A DNA stretch of 64,000 nt from NCBI GenBank assembly GCA_900319865.1, contig ONQD01000003.1, positions 1 to 64,000 of the forward strand. The letters are read 5' to 3'. The stretch comes from an uncultured Bacteroidales bacterium. Lineage in GTDB: Bacteria > Bacteroidota > Bacteroidia > Bacteroidales > P3. The notes beneath the pieces are model-generated. The model was not told the DNA's origin, made no database searches, and saw only the letters and a program-made list of their open reading frames with translations. This document shows positions 45,786-54,430 of the stretch, piece after piece. The number at the start of each line of letters is the position of its first letter. Within the stretch, counting starts at the first letter, position 1. The position numbers and the translations under genes were made by a program.

Positions 45786-46489
45786 TGTTTCACTGTTTCA
45801 ATAAATATTTTGTCCAAATCGTAGCCGGGATGCTGTGCCTGTATGTCGCTCAACCCACCCGATAGCACCACCTGCGAATGGTTAATCAAGGCTATATCGT
45901 CGCACAATTCCTGTGCCGAGGGCATGTTGTGGGTTGAGAAGATGATGGTGGTGCCCTCCTGTTTCAGGTGCATTATTTCCCGTTTCAGCAGGTCGGCATT
46001 CACTGGGTCGAAACCGCTAAACGGCTCGTCGAGTATTAGCAGTGGCGGCCGATGCAGCACCGTCACCACAAACTGCACCTTTTGCTGCATTCCCTTCGAC
46101 AGTTCTTCCACCCTCCGGTTCCACCAGTCGTCTATCTCCAGTCGGTTGAACCATTGGTGCAGCCGTTCTTCGGCGCAGGCTTTGTCCAACCCCTTCAGCC
46201 GTGCCAGATACACCGCCTGCTCGCCCACACGCATCTTTTTGTACAGGCCGCGTTCCTCGGGCAGATAACCTATCTGCATCACATCCTTCTCGCTCATCGG
46301 ATGGCCTTCAAACAGCATGTTTCCGCTGTCCGGGGCTATTATATGGTTAATGATGCGGATAAGCGTGGTCTTGCCGGCACCGTTGGGACCCAGCAATCCG
46401 AACACCGTGCCTTTCCTGACGTGGAGATTGATGTTGTCCAACGCCTTGTATTGTCCGAATGTCTTTGATATATTGTTGATTTGTAACAT
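45782..46489 (-). CDS. ABC transporter ATP-binding protein (NatA-like)
   Basis: A 235-residue ATPase partner of the ABC-2 permease. Walker A GPNGAGKTT, Q-loop Y-L-P-E-E, signature-like L-S-K-G-M-Q-Q-K-V-Q, Walker B LLILDEPFSGFDPVN and H-loop FSTHNM are present. The LSKGMQQK signature is that of the NatA/drug-exporter subclass. Start at 46489 (MLQINNISKTFG) is fixed by the conserved N-terminus; the longer frame adds 60 residues of no similarity. 80 bp after the BatA-like gene. Confidence 0.93.
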   Translation of the reverse strand: MLQINNISKTFGQYKALDNINLHVRKGTVFGLLGPNGAGKTTLIRIINHIIAPDSGNMLFEGHPMSEKDVMQIGYLPEERGLYKKMRVGEQAVYLARLKGLDKACAEERLHQWFNRLEIDDWWNRRVEELSKGMQQKVQFVVTVLHRPPLLILDEPFSGFDPVNADLLKREIMHLKQEGTTIIFSTHNMPSAQELCDDIALINHSQVVLSGGLSDIQAQHPGYDLDKIFIETVKQ

Positions 46490-46569
46490 CTTCTTCCTTT
46501 CTATTCCGATACCTGTCTCTTGTTTCCTTAGGGCAGCGTTGCCGCAATTGCCTTTATGCCCAAACTGTT

Positions 46570-48723
46570 CTATTCCGGTTGCGGGGTCCGCACACTTCTT
46601 TCTTCCAGTTTCAGCAGCACCGTCTCGGCCAGCAGTGCCGCCAATGCCAGCCACACAAACAGCTGCCACAGCGGTCTCCCCTGGCTGCGTTGTTTTATGT
46701 ATTCTGTCACCGACCGCCTTGCCGTTGTCGCCACGGTGATTTTCCCGTCGTCGTGCACCGGAAGCAACTTGCTCAACTCTCTGTGGTCATAGTATTCCAG
46801 CCGCGACTCATGCCTGCTATAGTTGAACGACAGGCCTTGGGCCACCTGCATTGTCTTCTCATGCAGCTTCACCGTTTTCCCCTTGGCGCCTCGGGCGGCA
46901 TCGCTGTTTTCGCCCATTGGGGCCAAAAGCAGGTAATTGCCGGCCTTGTTCAACTGCCCGTGGGGCTGCAAGTAGCTTTGAGCCCCCACCCGTCGCAAGT
47001 CGGGTATCAGCTCCACCCCCTCTTCTTTCTTGCTGCCGTCAAGATATTCCGCGGGCACTATCCGGCACACGCCTTCCGGCCACTGGGCTCCCAACGCAAT
47101 GGGGTCTGTGGCGGTGAGCAGATGGTAGGGATTGGCGGGTGGGGCACTGTAGAGAGCCATGTTATAGAGTGTGGGCACAAACAGTGCCTGTTGCACAAAG
47201 TCGGTATATTGTGATGTGAGCGGTGTGGCAAACAAATAGAGCCAGCCGCTACCCACCGGGGTGGCCGTGAGCATATAGCTCCCGTCGGGCAGGGTGATGA
47301 TGGGCTGTGCCACCGTGCCTCCTGCCGACATCAGCCGCCAATGGCCTGTCATCGTGGGCATTTCCACATCTTCGTTTTTCCCCTTGAACACTCCTCTATA
47401 CAGCGGATGCTCCAACTGCACCTGTGCCGCCGACGTGGAGTTGGTGACCCACTGTTGCAGCTGCGGAGCCTGGCAGCCAGCCAAAAATTGGTTATACGAA
47501 GCACTCTCGGCATCGTTTCCTGGCACCACCAGCAACGAGCCGCCCTCGTTTATCCATGACATCAGGGTCTGGGCCATTCCCGAAGGGATGGCGTGCAGTT
47601 GGTCCAGCACAATAAAGCGGTTCTGCTCCAGCCGCGAATAGTCTATCTGTTGCGCCCCCACTTGTCGGTAGTCTATCAGCGAGTCGCTGCCAAACAATTT
47701 CTTGATATACACGTTTTCGCCCTGACCGCTTATGGCAAGCATGGGCACACTGGTCGACGACATCAGAGAGAAGTAGAGTTTATCATCGAACACCACAGGA
47801 TAGTCGGTCGTTTCCACATACCCCTGCAACACTCCCTGCTCGTCTACCGTAAAGGTCATTTCGGCTGTGGCACTGCTGTGCGCTCCCACGTCCACCGTCG
47901 CCACCGCCCGTTGCCGGCCTCCTACCCACAGGCGAAGGGGCAACCGTTCCACCGCCTTGTCGCCGTCGTTGGTCACCGTAGCCTCCACCCGCACTGTGGC
48001 TCCCTTGAAATAGGCAGGACTGTTGAACGCCAAGCTGTCCACATACACATTCGCCAACCCGCTTCCGCCCAACGGGATGAGTGTGGTCAACACCGTTGAG
48101 TCGACGGGGTAATTCTGCACATCGGCTGTGGCACACTGGAAGTCGCTCAGCACATAGGCATGACGGTTGGCCGCATGGGCAGTCTGCAAGAAGTCGTTCT
48201 GCCGCTGGGCCATAGTGGAGAGCATGGCCGTAACGCCGCTCACCTCCAACCCGTCCACTGCCAACAGGAATTCCTCGCGGCTCAGCCATCTGAACTGCCC
48301 CCCCCGCGCGTCATTGGTCATCAGCTGGAACCGGTCGCCCGGCTTGTAGGCCGCCGCTATCTCGCGCGCCTTGCGGCGTGCTGTCTCCAGCAGACTTCCG
48401 TCCACTCCGCCCGACTCCATACTGAAGGAATTGTCCACATACACGCTCACCGCCGTCCCCCCGGCACGCATTCCGCTTTGCGCACTCCGTATCACCGGCT
48501 GGCAGAATGCCAGCACAATGCACACTATGGCCATTATTCTTGCGGCCAATATCAACAGTCGGCGCAGATTTCGCTGTTTGCGGTCCTCGTTCTGCAGCTC
48601 CTCCAGCATTTCCACATTGCTGAAATACACCTTGCGGTATCGCCGCAACTGCAGCAGGTGGATGATAATCGGTATCGCCACCGCCGCCAAACCTATCAGG
48701 AACAAAGGATATGTCAGTATCAT
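46570..48723 (-). CDS. BatA-like membrane protein with VWA domain
   Basis: A 717-residue protein: N-terminal BatA domain with two membrane helices (about 3-22 and 55-75; motif L-x-x-L-x-x-x-x-I-P-I-I-I-H-L-L-x-L-R-R), a von Willebrand A domain with the MIDAS D-N-S-F-S (about 97-101), a long periplasmic stretch, and a C-terminal membrane helix (about 685-705). The family is the 'aerotolerance regulator N-terminal domain' group of Bacteroidota, of uncertain function. Here it is isolated from the batABCDE/moxR locus and sits between nth and an ABC transporter. Confidence 0.85.
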   Translation of the reverse strand: MILTYPLFLIGLAAVAIPIIIHLLQLRRYRKVYFSNVEMLEELQNEDRKQRNLRRLLILAARIMAIVCIVLAFCQPVIRSAQSGMRAGGTAVSVYVDNSFSMESGGVDGSLLETARRKAREIAAAYKPGDRFQLMTNDARGGQFRWLSREEFLLAVDGLEVSGVTAMLSTMAQRQNDFLQTAHAANRHAYVLSDFQCATADVQNYPVDSTVLTTLIPLGGSGLANVYVDSLAFNSPAYFKGATVRVEATVTNDGDKAVERLPLRLWVGGRQRAVATVDVGAHSSATAEMTFTVDEQGVLQGYVETTDYPVVFDDKLYFSLMSSTSVPMLAISGQGENVYIKKLFGSDSLIDYRQVGAQQIDYSRLEQNRFIVLDQLHAIPSGMAQTLMSWINEGGSLLVVPGNDAESASYNQFLAGCQAPQLQQWVTNSTSAAQVQLEHPLYRGVFKGKNEDVEMPTMTGHWRLMSAGGTVAQPIITLPDGSYMLTATPVGSGWLYLFATPLTSQYTDFVQQALFVPTLYNMALYSAPPANPYHLLTATDPIALGAQWPEGVCRIVPAEYLDGSKKEEGVELIPDLRRVGAQSYLQPHGQLNKAGNYLLLAPMGENSDAARGAKGKTVKLHEKTMQVAQGLSFNYSRHESRLEYYDHRELSKLLPVHDDGKITVATTARRSVTEYIKQRSQGRPLWQLFVWLALAALLAETVLLKLEERSVRTPQPE

Positions 48724-48763
48724 CTATCAATAGCTATTCTTTAATCACAAAGTAATTGCATCG

Positions 48764-49417
48764 TCATTCAGCCGCCGTCTTACACTGTTTCTTGTACATG
48801 TTGCACAGCTCCGCAATGCCACATTCCGCACAGTGGGGCTTGCGTGCCTGGCACACATACCGCCCATGCAGTATCAGCCAATGGTGCGCTATGGCCAGTT
48901 TCTCTTCGGGAATGTGTTTCACCAACTCTTTCTCGGTCTGCAATGGGGTTTTGCTGTTGCGTGTCAGCCCTATCCGGTTGGCTACCCTGAACACGTGCGT
49001 GTCCACCGCTAGCGCGGGCATATGAAACACCACCGAGGCTATCACGTTGGCCGTCTTACGCCCCACCCCGGGCAGTGTCTGTAGCTCGTCTATATCGTCC
49101 GGCACCTCGCCCCCAAAGTCCTCCACCAGTTTCCGCGCCATTCCGGCCAGATGTCGGCTTTTGTTGTTGGGATACGAAACCGAATGTATATAGCTGAATA
49201 TCTCGTCGGGTGTGGCCTTCGCCATGTCCTGCACTGTGGGATAGGCCTTGAAAAGTGCCGGGGTCACCATATTGACCCTCTTGTCGGTGCACTGGGCCGA
49301 AAGTATCACGGCCACCAGCAGCTGGTAAGCATTGGCATATTCCAATTCGGTCTGAGCCGTGGGCAGCGCCTCTTCGAAATAGGCTATCAATTTCTCGTAT
49401 CGTTCTTTCTGGGTCAT
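48764..49417 (-). CDS. nth: Endonuclease III
   Basis: A 217-residue DNA glycosylase/AP lyase removing oxidised pyrimidines. Helix-hairpin-helix L-P-G-V-G-R-K-T-A-N-V with the catalytic Lys, catalytic Asp in A-V-D-T-H-V-F-R, and the C-terminal [4Fe-4S] cysteines spaced C-x6-C-x2-C-x5-C. Full length. Spacing of about 40 bp to neighbours on both sides suggests one transcript with the upstream exo/endonuclease-family gene and the BatA-like gene. Confidence 0.96.
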   Translation of the reverse strand: MTQKERYEKLIAYFEEALPTAQTELEYANAYQLLVAVILSAQCTDKRVNMVTPALFKAYPTVQDMAKATPDEIFSYIHSVSYPNNKSRHLAGMARKLVEDFGGEVPDDIDELQTLPGVGRKTANVIASVVFHMPALAVDTHVFRVANRIGLTRNSKTPLQTEKELVKHIPEEKLAIAHHWLILHGRYVCQARKPHCAECGIAELCNMYKKQCKTAAE

Positions 49418-49452
49418 AAGCTATGGTACTTGTTGGGCTGTGACGCAGTCTA

Positions 49453-50550
49453 TTACTTCTTTTCTGTCTCCCCCTCTGTTGTTTCGTTGCGTTCGGGAAA
49501 CTGCAACGTCACCACTACGGGATAGTGGTCCGAAATGTTGGTTTTCACACGCTTATACGACAAAGTCTTGAATTCCGGACTATGCAACACATAGTCTATG
49601 CGGAATGCCGGATAGTACCCGTGATAGGTGGTACCGAAACCCCGCCCTTGCTCCACATACGGGTCTACCAGTGTGTCGGTTATCTGCTGGTAGATATACG
49701 AAGCAGGTGTGTCGTTGAAATCGCCCGCCACTATTATCGGCACCCGTGTTTTCTGTATCAGGGGCTGCAATTCCTCAATCCATTCGCGTTCGTGCTGCAG
49801 GGTGGTCTCCTTAAACTTCGCCACCAGCTGGTGTGTACTGCTGTCAGGCTTGGCATGGGTCAATTTCTCAATTCCTTCCATATCGTCTTCGGTCAGCTGA
49901 TACGAGTCGAGATGCACACAGCACACCCGCACCCGGTTGTCCCCCTTCACCAAATCCACATAGAACTTCGACCGCCGGTCTATATCGTGCCCTTTCACCA
50001 TCCAGCATCTCGAAAACAATATGTTCTGTGAGCGTATGTTGCTGCCGTGCACTCCATAGTGGTACTTATACCCACGCGCGGCCAGACTGTCGGCCAGCTT
50101 CACTTTCCTCGGTTGGAAGAATTCCTGCAAACACAGCACATCCGGCTGCTCCTCGTCCACCAACTGCAAGAACATCCTCGCACCCGAATCGGCCTTCATG
50201 GCGGTGTCGCTGTCCAGCCCCTCAAACGAATGCACATTGTAGGTCATTACACGGAGCGTGTTCTCGTTGTTTTCGGCATCGGGACAGCCTCCCACCTGGA
50301 AGAATAAGGGTATGAAAGAATAACGCAACACTATGGCCGCCGTGGAGATAAGAAACTCCCACCTCGAGAGGGCGAGCCAGATGATGATGAACAGAATGTT
50401 GGTCACCAAAAACATGACATACCCATAACTCAGGATTGACACATAAGCCATTTTGCTCGGTGCTATTTGACCGGCCATAGTGGATAGCAGAAACACTGCC
50501 ACCAGTAGCAAATTAATTGTTAGCAATATGATACGGAGTACTTTCTTCAT
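49453..50550 (-). CDS. Membrane-anchored endonuclease/exonuclease/phosphatase family protein
   Basis: A 365-residue protein: two to three N-terminal membrane helices (about 5-85), then a periplasmic EEP domain with M-T-Y-N-V-H (Asn), L-C-L-Q-E (Glu), A-G-D-F-N-D-T-P and the C-terminal I-S-D-H-Y-P-V, the metal and catalytic residues of the DNase I/sphingomyelinase fold. Substrate could be nucleic acid, lipid or phosphoester. Start at 50550 is set by the -7 element 23 nt upstream and a purine-rich leader. First gene of the leftward group with nth. Confidence 0.88.
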   Translation of the reverse strand: MKKVLRIILLTINLLLVAVFLLSTMAGQIAPSKMAYVSILSYGYVMFLVTNILFIIIWLALSRWEFLISTAAIVLRYSFIPLFFQVGGCPDAENNENTLRVMTYNVHSFEGLDSDTAMKADSGARMFLQLVDEEQPDVLCLQEFFQPRKVKLADSLAARGYKYHYGVHGSNIRSQNILFSRCWMVKGHDIDRRSKFYVDLVKGDNRVRVCCVHLDSYQLTEDDMEGIEKLTHAKPDSSTHQLVAKFKETTLQHEREWIEELQPLIQKTRVPIIVAGDFNDTPASYIYQQITDTLVDPYVEQGRGFGTTYHGYYPAFRIDYVLHSPEFKTLSYKRVKTNISDHYPVVVTLQFPERNETTEGETEKK

Positions 50551-50573
50551 CTTTCTTTCTTTACTCGAATTTG

Positions 50574-50581
50574 CAAAGATA
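50574..50581 (-). promoter_or_regulatory. -7 promoter element of the EEP-nth group
   Basis: Minus-strand TATCTTTG followed by CAAATT, 23 nt before the ATG at 50550. Confidence 0.7.
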
Positions 50582-50731
50582 CGAAAAAATGTTGATATGC
50601 GCATTTGTCTTGTTCGCATTTTATTTGATACACTTTGTTTCAGACTTTTCCGCAGTCTGCTACAACCGCTACAGTCGCTACAGTTTATCCCCACTGAAAC
50701 CATCAGGTGTTCCGCTTTCATTTTTTTTGCG

Positions 50732-50739
50732 TATCTTTG
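50732..50739 (+). promoter_or_regulatory. -7 promoter element of aroE
   Basis: TATCTTTG with four bases (CAGC) before the ATG at 50744, predicting a leaderless mRNA. Confidence 0.75.
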
Positions 50740-50743
50740 CAGC

Positions 50744-51475
50744 ATGAAACGATATGGCTTGATAGGCAAAACCCTGCGCCATTCCTGGTCGCAGCAATGG
50801 TTTTCCCGCATGTTTGCGCGTGAGGGCATCACCAATGCCGAATACACTCTCTACGAGCTCCCCTCTGTGGACGGGCTAAAACAATGGATGCTGCAAAAGG
50901 GCATCAACGGCCTGAATGTCACCATCCCCTACAAGGAGGCCGTACTTCCGCTGTTGGACCGTCTCGACAACGAGGCACAATCCATTGGGGCCGTGAACTG
51001 TATCAAGGTGGTGGACGGGCAATTGGAGGGCTACAACACCGATGCCCCGGCTTTTGCCCACTCTCTGCATCCCCTGCTCCAATCCTGGCACTCCCGTGCT
51101 CTGGTGTTGGGCACCGGCGGTGCCTCCAAAGCCGTGACCCACGCCCTGCACGGTCTAGGCATTGACTGCACTCTCGTTTCGCGCCACCCCGAACTCCACC
51201 CCGGAGCGGTGTCATACACCCAGGCCGAAAGCCTTGCCGCCCAGTGCCTGCTCATTGTCAACACCACCCCCGCGGGCATGTTCCCCCTCACCGACGCTTC
51301 GCCTTGGACCAACTTCGAAGTCATCACCCCGCGGCACCTATGCTACGACCTGATATACAACCCCGCCGAAACCCTGTTCATGCAGCAGGCAAAAGCACAC
51401 GGTGCCCAAACCATTGGAGGTTTGGACATGCTGCATCGCCAGGCGGCCCTGAGTTGGGACATCTGGCAAAAATAA
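50744..51475 (+). CDS. aroE: Shikimate dehydrogenase
   Basis: A 243-residue NADPH-dependent enzyme reducing 3-dehydroshikimate in the chorismate pathway. The N-terminal Y-G-L-I-G-x-x-L-x-H-S-x-S (here R-H-S-W-S) shikimate site, N-V-T-I-P-Y-K with the catalytic Lys, the N-x-D-A/T segment (Y-N-T-D-A-P-A-F), the nucleotide loop L-G-T-G-G-A-S-K and N-T-T-P-A-G-M are present. The start is certain: the first residues are the conserved core strand. It is convergent with the T9SS cargo gene, with 7 bp between their stops. Confidence 0.96.
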   Translation: MKRYGLIGKTLRHSWSQQWFSRMFAREGITNAEYTLYELPSVDGLKQWMLQKGINGLNVTIPYKEAVLPLLDRLDNEAQSIGAVNCIKVVDGQLEGYNTDAPAFAHSLHPLLQSWHSRALVLGTGGASKAVTHALHGLGIDCTLVSRHPELHPGAVSYTQAESLAAQCLLIVNTTPAGMFPLTDASPWTNFEVITPRHLCYDLIYNPAETLFMQQAKAHGAQTIGGLDMLHRQAALSWDIWQK

Positions 51476-51482
51476 CGTTCCG

Positions 51483-52658
51483 CTACTGCTTCACCACTTT
51501 GCCGCACCGACGGCTGCCGTCGGCAAAGGTGACACACACCACATAGGCCCCGCCCGGCAGACCCGAAATGTCCACCTGTCGGCCTCTCTGGATACTCATC
51601 ATCAGCCGCCCCGCCGCATCCATCACCTCCACCAGCTCTACCCCCTCGCGGTCTATCTCCACCACCCCTGTGGTGGGATTGGGCTGCAAACCCCACTGCT
51701 CCGGCTCTTCCAAAACCGGCAATCCCACTCCGCCCGTGTCGCTCACTGCCAGTTGCGTTATAATGTCCGTCAAATCCAGACTCAGCAACTGGGCAGGCCG
51801 CTCAAAACCCATACGCGAAAAATGTTCGTTGGTGAGGAAGAAACGCCTGCCGTCGGCTTTGGCTATGCTCTCCACCTGCAGGCCGATGCCGTTGTCGAGG
51901 TCAATACGCAACTGCCCGCCGCCGAAAAAACGGTTGTTCTCATACCCATACATCAACCACACAAACGGCTGGCAAATAATATTGTAGCCGCACAATGCCA
52001 GCATCCTTGCCCCAGGCAGCAGGCAGGCTCCGGTCACCATCCCCTGCACATCGAGCGTGTCGCGTCCATAGGCCGTATAGGTTCCGGGCTGTTTGGGCAA
52101 CGTGTAGCACACCGTCTGATACGAGCCCCACTGCTTGCTGAAAAGGTAAAGGCTGTCGGTTCCGGCCACCATAGCCTCGCAGTCGAAATCGGTGGTGGGC
52201 AACCCCTTGCCCTTCACCACCGAGGGGTCATAACCCTCATACTCAAACGCTATGGTGTCGGGACGAATCCGCCCCGACAGCAAGTCGGACTTCAAAAAAC
52301 GCAACACCCGCAAATCGGTACGCAGCAGTTCGTGGTTGTTGCCGAAATCGCCCAGATAGAAATAGGCATCATCCTGGGCCACCTCCTCCATATCATTGGG
52401 CATCACGCCCGTGGCGACACTCCGAAGGATAGCACCCGTCGTCGTGTCGAGTGCATGAAACACCACCTCGCCGTGGTCGTTGCAAGTCCACAGGTCGCCT
52501 TCCCAATAAAAAAGGCTGGAGGTATTATCCAGCAGCGGGTCCAGGGTGCCCACCACCTGAGCCTGAACCGATTGAAAACCGTCGTCCAACTGCTGAGCAT
52601 TCGCCGCCACAACACTCACTGTCAGGCCTATAAGCAATAAAAGTCCGTTCCATTTCAT
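51483..52658 (-). CDS. Secreted protein with T9SS type A sorting domain
   Basis: A 391-residue secreted protein. Signal peptide about 1-22 (ends ANAQ). The main domain (about 25-305) is beta-rich, with repeated D-(L/F)-x-x-D and W-T-C-N-D-H-G-like turns, possibly a beta-propeller. The last about 75 residues (L-Q-P-N-P-T-T-G ... V-E-V-M-D-A-A-G-R ... I-S-G-L-P-G-G-A-Y-V-V) match the T9SS type A C-terminal sorting domain, removed by the sortase PorU in known systems. The start at 52658 is set by the signal peptide; a -7 element ends four bases upstream. Confidence 0.88.
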   Translation of the reverse strand: MKWNGLLLLIGLTVSVVAANAQQLDDGFQSVQAQVVGTLDPLLDNTSSLFYWEGDLWTCNDHGEVVFHALDTTTGAILRSVATGVMPNDMEEVAQDDAYFYLGDFGNNHELLRTDLRVLRFLKSDLLSGRIRPDTIAFEYEGYDPSVVKGKGLPTTDFDCEAMVAGTDSLYLFSKQWGSYQTVCYTLPKQPGTYTAYGRDTLDVQGMVTGACLLPGARMLALCGYNIICQPFVWLMYGYENNRFFGGGQLRIDLDNGIGLQVESIAKADGRRFFLTNEHFSRMGFERPAQLLSLDLTDIITQLAVSDTGGVGLPVLEEPEQWGLQPNPTTGVVEIDREGVELVEVMDAAGRLMMSIQRGRQVDISGLPGGAYVVCVTFADGSRRCGKVVKQ

Positions 52659-52662
52659 ATCG

Positions 52663-52670
52663 CAAATATA
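52663..52670 (-). promoter_or_regulatory. -7 promoter element of the T9SS cargo gene
   Basis: Minus-strand TATATTTG with four bases (CGAT) before the ATG at 52658, predicting a leaderless mRNA. Confidence 0.7.
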
Positions 52671-52705
52671 CACCATTTTTCCGTTTCCACACATTTTTCC
52701 CCACC

Positions 52706-52807
52706 CCTACTGTTCTGTCAAGCGTTTTCAGTAAAACACATTTCCCTCCCCCGCCCTGCTCCTACTGTACTGTCAAGCAATTTCAGTATTACACATTTCC
52801 CCTCCCC
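52706..52807. repeat. Tandem duplication, period 55 bp
   Basis: Two copies of a roughly 45-bp sequence (52706-52750 and 52761-52806), beginning CCTACTGT, with CTGTCAAGC and TTTCAGTA in the middle and ending in ACACATTTCCC. About 40 of 45 bases are identical. Confidence 0.85.
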
Positions 52808-52830
52808 CTTCACTCTTCCTTCTCTCTACG

Positions 52831-52973
52831 TTCGCTCTGCCTTCGCCCTGAGTTCGCCCTGAGTTTGCCTTGAGTTCGCCCTGAGTTCGCCTTGAGTTTG
52901 CCCTGAGTTCGCCCTGAGTTTGCCCTGAGTTCGCCCTGAGTTCGCCCAAGGTTCGCTCTAGGTTCGCTCCAAC
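52831..52973. repeat. 13 tandem copies of an 11-bp unit
   Basis: Consensus TTCGCCCTGAG, thirteen units in exact 11-bp register over 143 bp. Central units vary at position 3 (C/T) and 7-8; the outer units (first and last three) are more diverged. Eleven is not a multiple of three, so the array is not coding. Confidence 0.9.
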
Positions 52974-53157
52974 TTCTCTCTAACTCCCCTCTCCTTCCCC
53001 ACCAATACCCCTCCGCCTACAAACCAACACCCCTCCGCGTTCGCTTCCTCTTAAGCTCTTCGTCAGCTCTTCTTAAACTTTTCTTGACCCAGTAGGTGGA
53101 GAAAAGTTGGACAAGGATTTGACAGGTGGTGGCTGGAAAGCGAAGGCAGGGAGAAGG

Positions 53158-53228
53158 CGGAAGGACGCTGGAAGGAAGTCGGATAGAGGGCGGATGGAAC
53201 TCGGAAGGACGCTGGAAGGAAGGCGGAT
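53158..53228. repeat. 27-bp direct repeat, period 44 bp
   Basis: Copies at 53158-53184 and 53202-53228, starting CGGAAGGACGCTGGAAGGAA, differ at one base. They lie in a purine-rich stretch that continues with GGAGGCGGATG units just before the acyltransferase promoter. Confidence 0.85.
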
Positions 53229-53274
53229 GGGAGGCGGATGGGAGGTTATTTTTATTTATGTCAAGATTATTTCG

Positions 53275-53282
53275 TATTTTTG
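53275..53282 (+). promoter_or_regulatory. -7 promoter element of the acyltransferase-prfA pair
   Basis: TATTTTTG, eight bases before the ATG at 53291. Confidence 0.65.
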
Positions 53283-53290
53283 CACGAACT

Positions 53291-54400
53291 ATGGACACAG
53301 AAGTAGAGAATTATAATATTGGCAGACAGGATTTTAAACGGAATTTAGCCAAATTAATGGCCAGCGAGTCCTATGCCCAGATAGCCCCTTTGCTCTTTCC
53401 CGAACTCTCCAAGGACGAATTGGAGCGGTTGTTTTTAGGGTTTGAGAATGTGGGCCAGTTCCAGTCTGTGGCCATGAAACGCGCCTGCGAATACATCATC
53501 CAGTCGTCCACCAAGGGGTTCAGCTGGAGCGGGAAAGAGAACATCAGCGACCGGCCCACGTTGTATATCTCGAACCACCGCGACATCATACTGGATTCCA
53601 TGTTGTTGCAATACATCCTGGTTTCGGAAGGACACGAAACCACCAACATAGTGATTGGTACGAACCTGTATGAGATGCCGATGCTGACAATACTGGCCAG
53701 TTTGAACAAAATGATAGGCATAGGCCGCGGAGGGAACAAACGCCAATACTACGACAGCCTGATGGTGCTTTCGCAACAGTTGCGCCACATTGTCGCGGAG
53801 CGGAACGAGAGTGTGTGGATTGCCCAGCGAAACGGGCGTACCAAAGACGGAATAGACCGCACCGAGCCTGCATTGGTGAAGATGATATCGTACAGCGGTG
53901 ACCGCAAGAACCCGGTAGAGTCGTTGGCGGAGATGAATATCGTGCCCATAAGCATTTCGTATGAATGGGAGCCTTGTGCATGGATGAAAGCCCGCGAAAT
54001 GGCGCTGAGGGAGCAGGGGCCCTATACAAAAGAGGCCGGAGAGGACACACGGAGCATCATCAGCGGCATTACAGGACAGAAGGGGCGGGTGCACCTCAGC
54101 ATCTGCAAGCCACTGGGCCGCGAGGAGCTGGAGGCAATGAACGGCGACTTCCACAAAGTGGCACAGCTGATAGACCAACGCATAGCAGAGGCCTACCGTC
54201 TGTGGCCCAACAACCTAATAGCCCGCCACATGCTGGATGCCGACTGCCCTAAGGCACCGGCCACCGACGAGGAGCAGAAGGCTTTTGCCGACCATGTGGA
54301 CCAAGCCTGCAAGGAAATGGGCATGGGCGGGGAATTCCGTTCATGGCTGCTGAGGATTTATGCCGGCAACATGGGCGACACAACCCAACAGGAACAATAA
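53291..54400 (+). CDS. 1-acyl-glycerol-3-phosphate acyltransferase-like protein
   Basis: A 369-residue PlsC/PlsB-superfamily acyltransferase. The catalytic motif is I-S-N-H-R-D-I-I-L-D (His96, Asp98, Asp102); the usual H-x4-D spacing is H-x5-D here unless Asp98 serves. Further motifs: G-R-G-G-N-K (substrate site) and W-I-A-Q-R-N-G-R-T-K-D-G, the equivalent of the F-P-E-G-T-R-S block. No membrane helix is obvious. Probably acylates glycerol phosphate or a related lipid. The start at 53291 is fixed by the -7 element. Co-transcribed with prfA (30 bp gap). Confidence 0.85.
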   Translation: MDTEVENYNIGRQDFKRNLAKLMASESYAQIAPLLFPELSKDELERLFLGFENVGQFQSVAMKRACEYIIQSSTKGFSWSGKENISDRPTLYISNHRDIILDSMLLQYILVSEGHETTNIVIGTNLYEMPMLTILASLNKMIGIGRGGNKRQYYDSLMVLSQQLRHIVAERNESVWIAQRNGRTKDGIDRTEPALVKMISYSGDRKNPVESLAEMNIVPISISYEWEPCAWMKAREMALREQGPYTKEAGEDTRSIISGITGQKGRVHLSICKPLGREELEAMNGDFHKVAQLIDQRIAEAYRLWPNNLIARHMLDADCPKAPATDEEQKAFADHVDQACKEMGMGGEFRSWLLRIYAGNMGDTTQQEQ

Positions 54401-54430
54401 TTATTCGAGATACAATAAAAGCAAGACGTC

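Noticed and set aside
52831..52973. CRISPR array
   Set aside because: Units are 11 bp and contiguous without spacers, and no cas gene is nearby.
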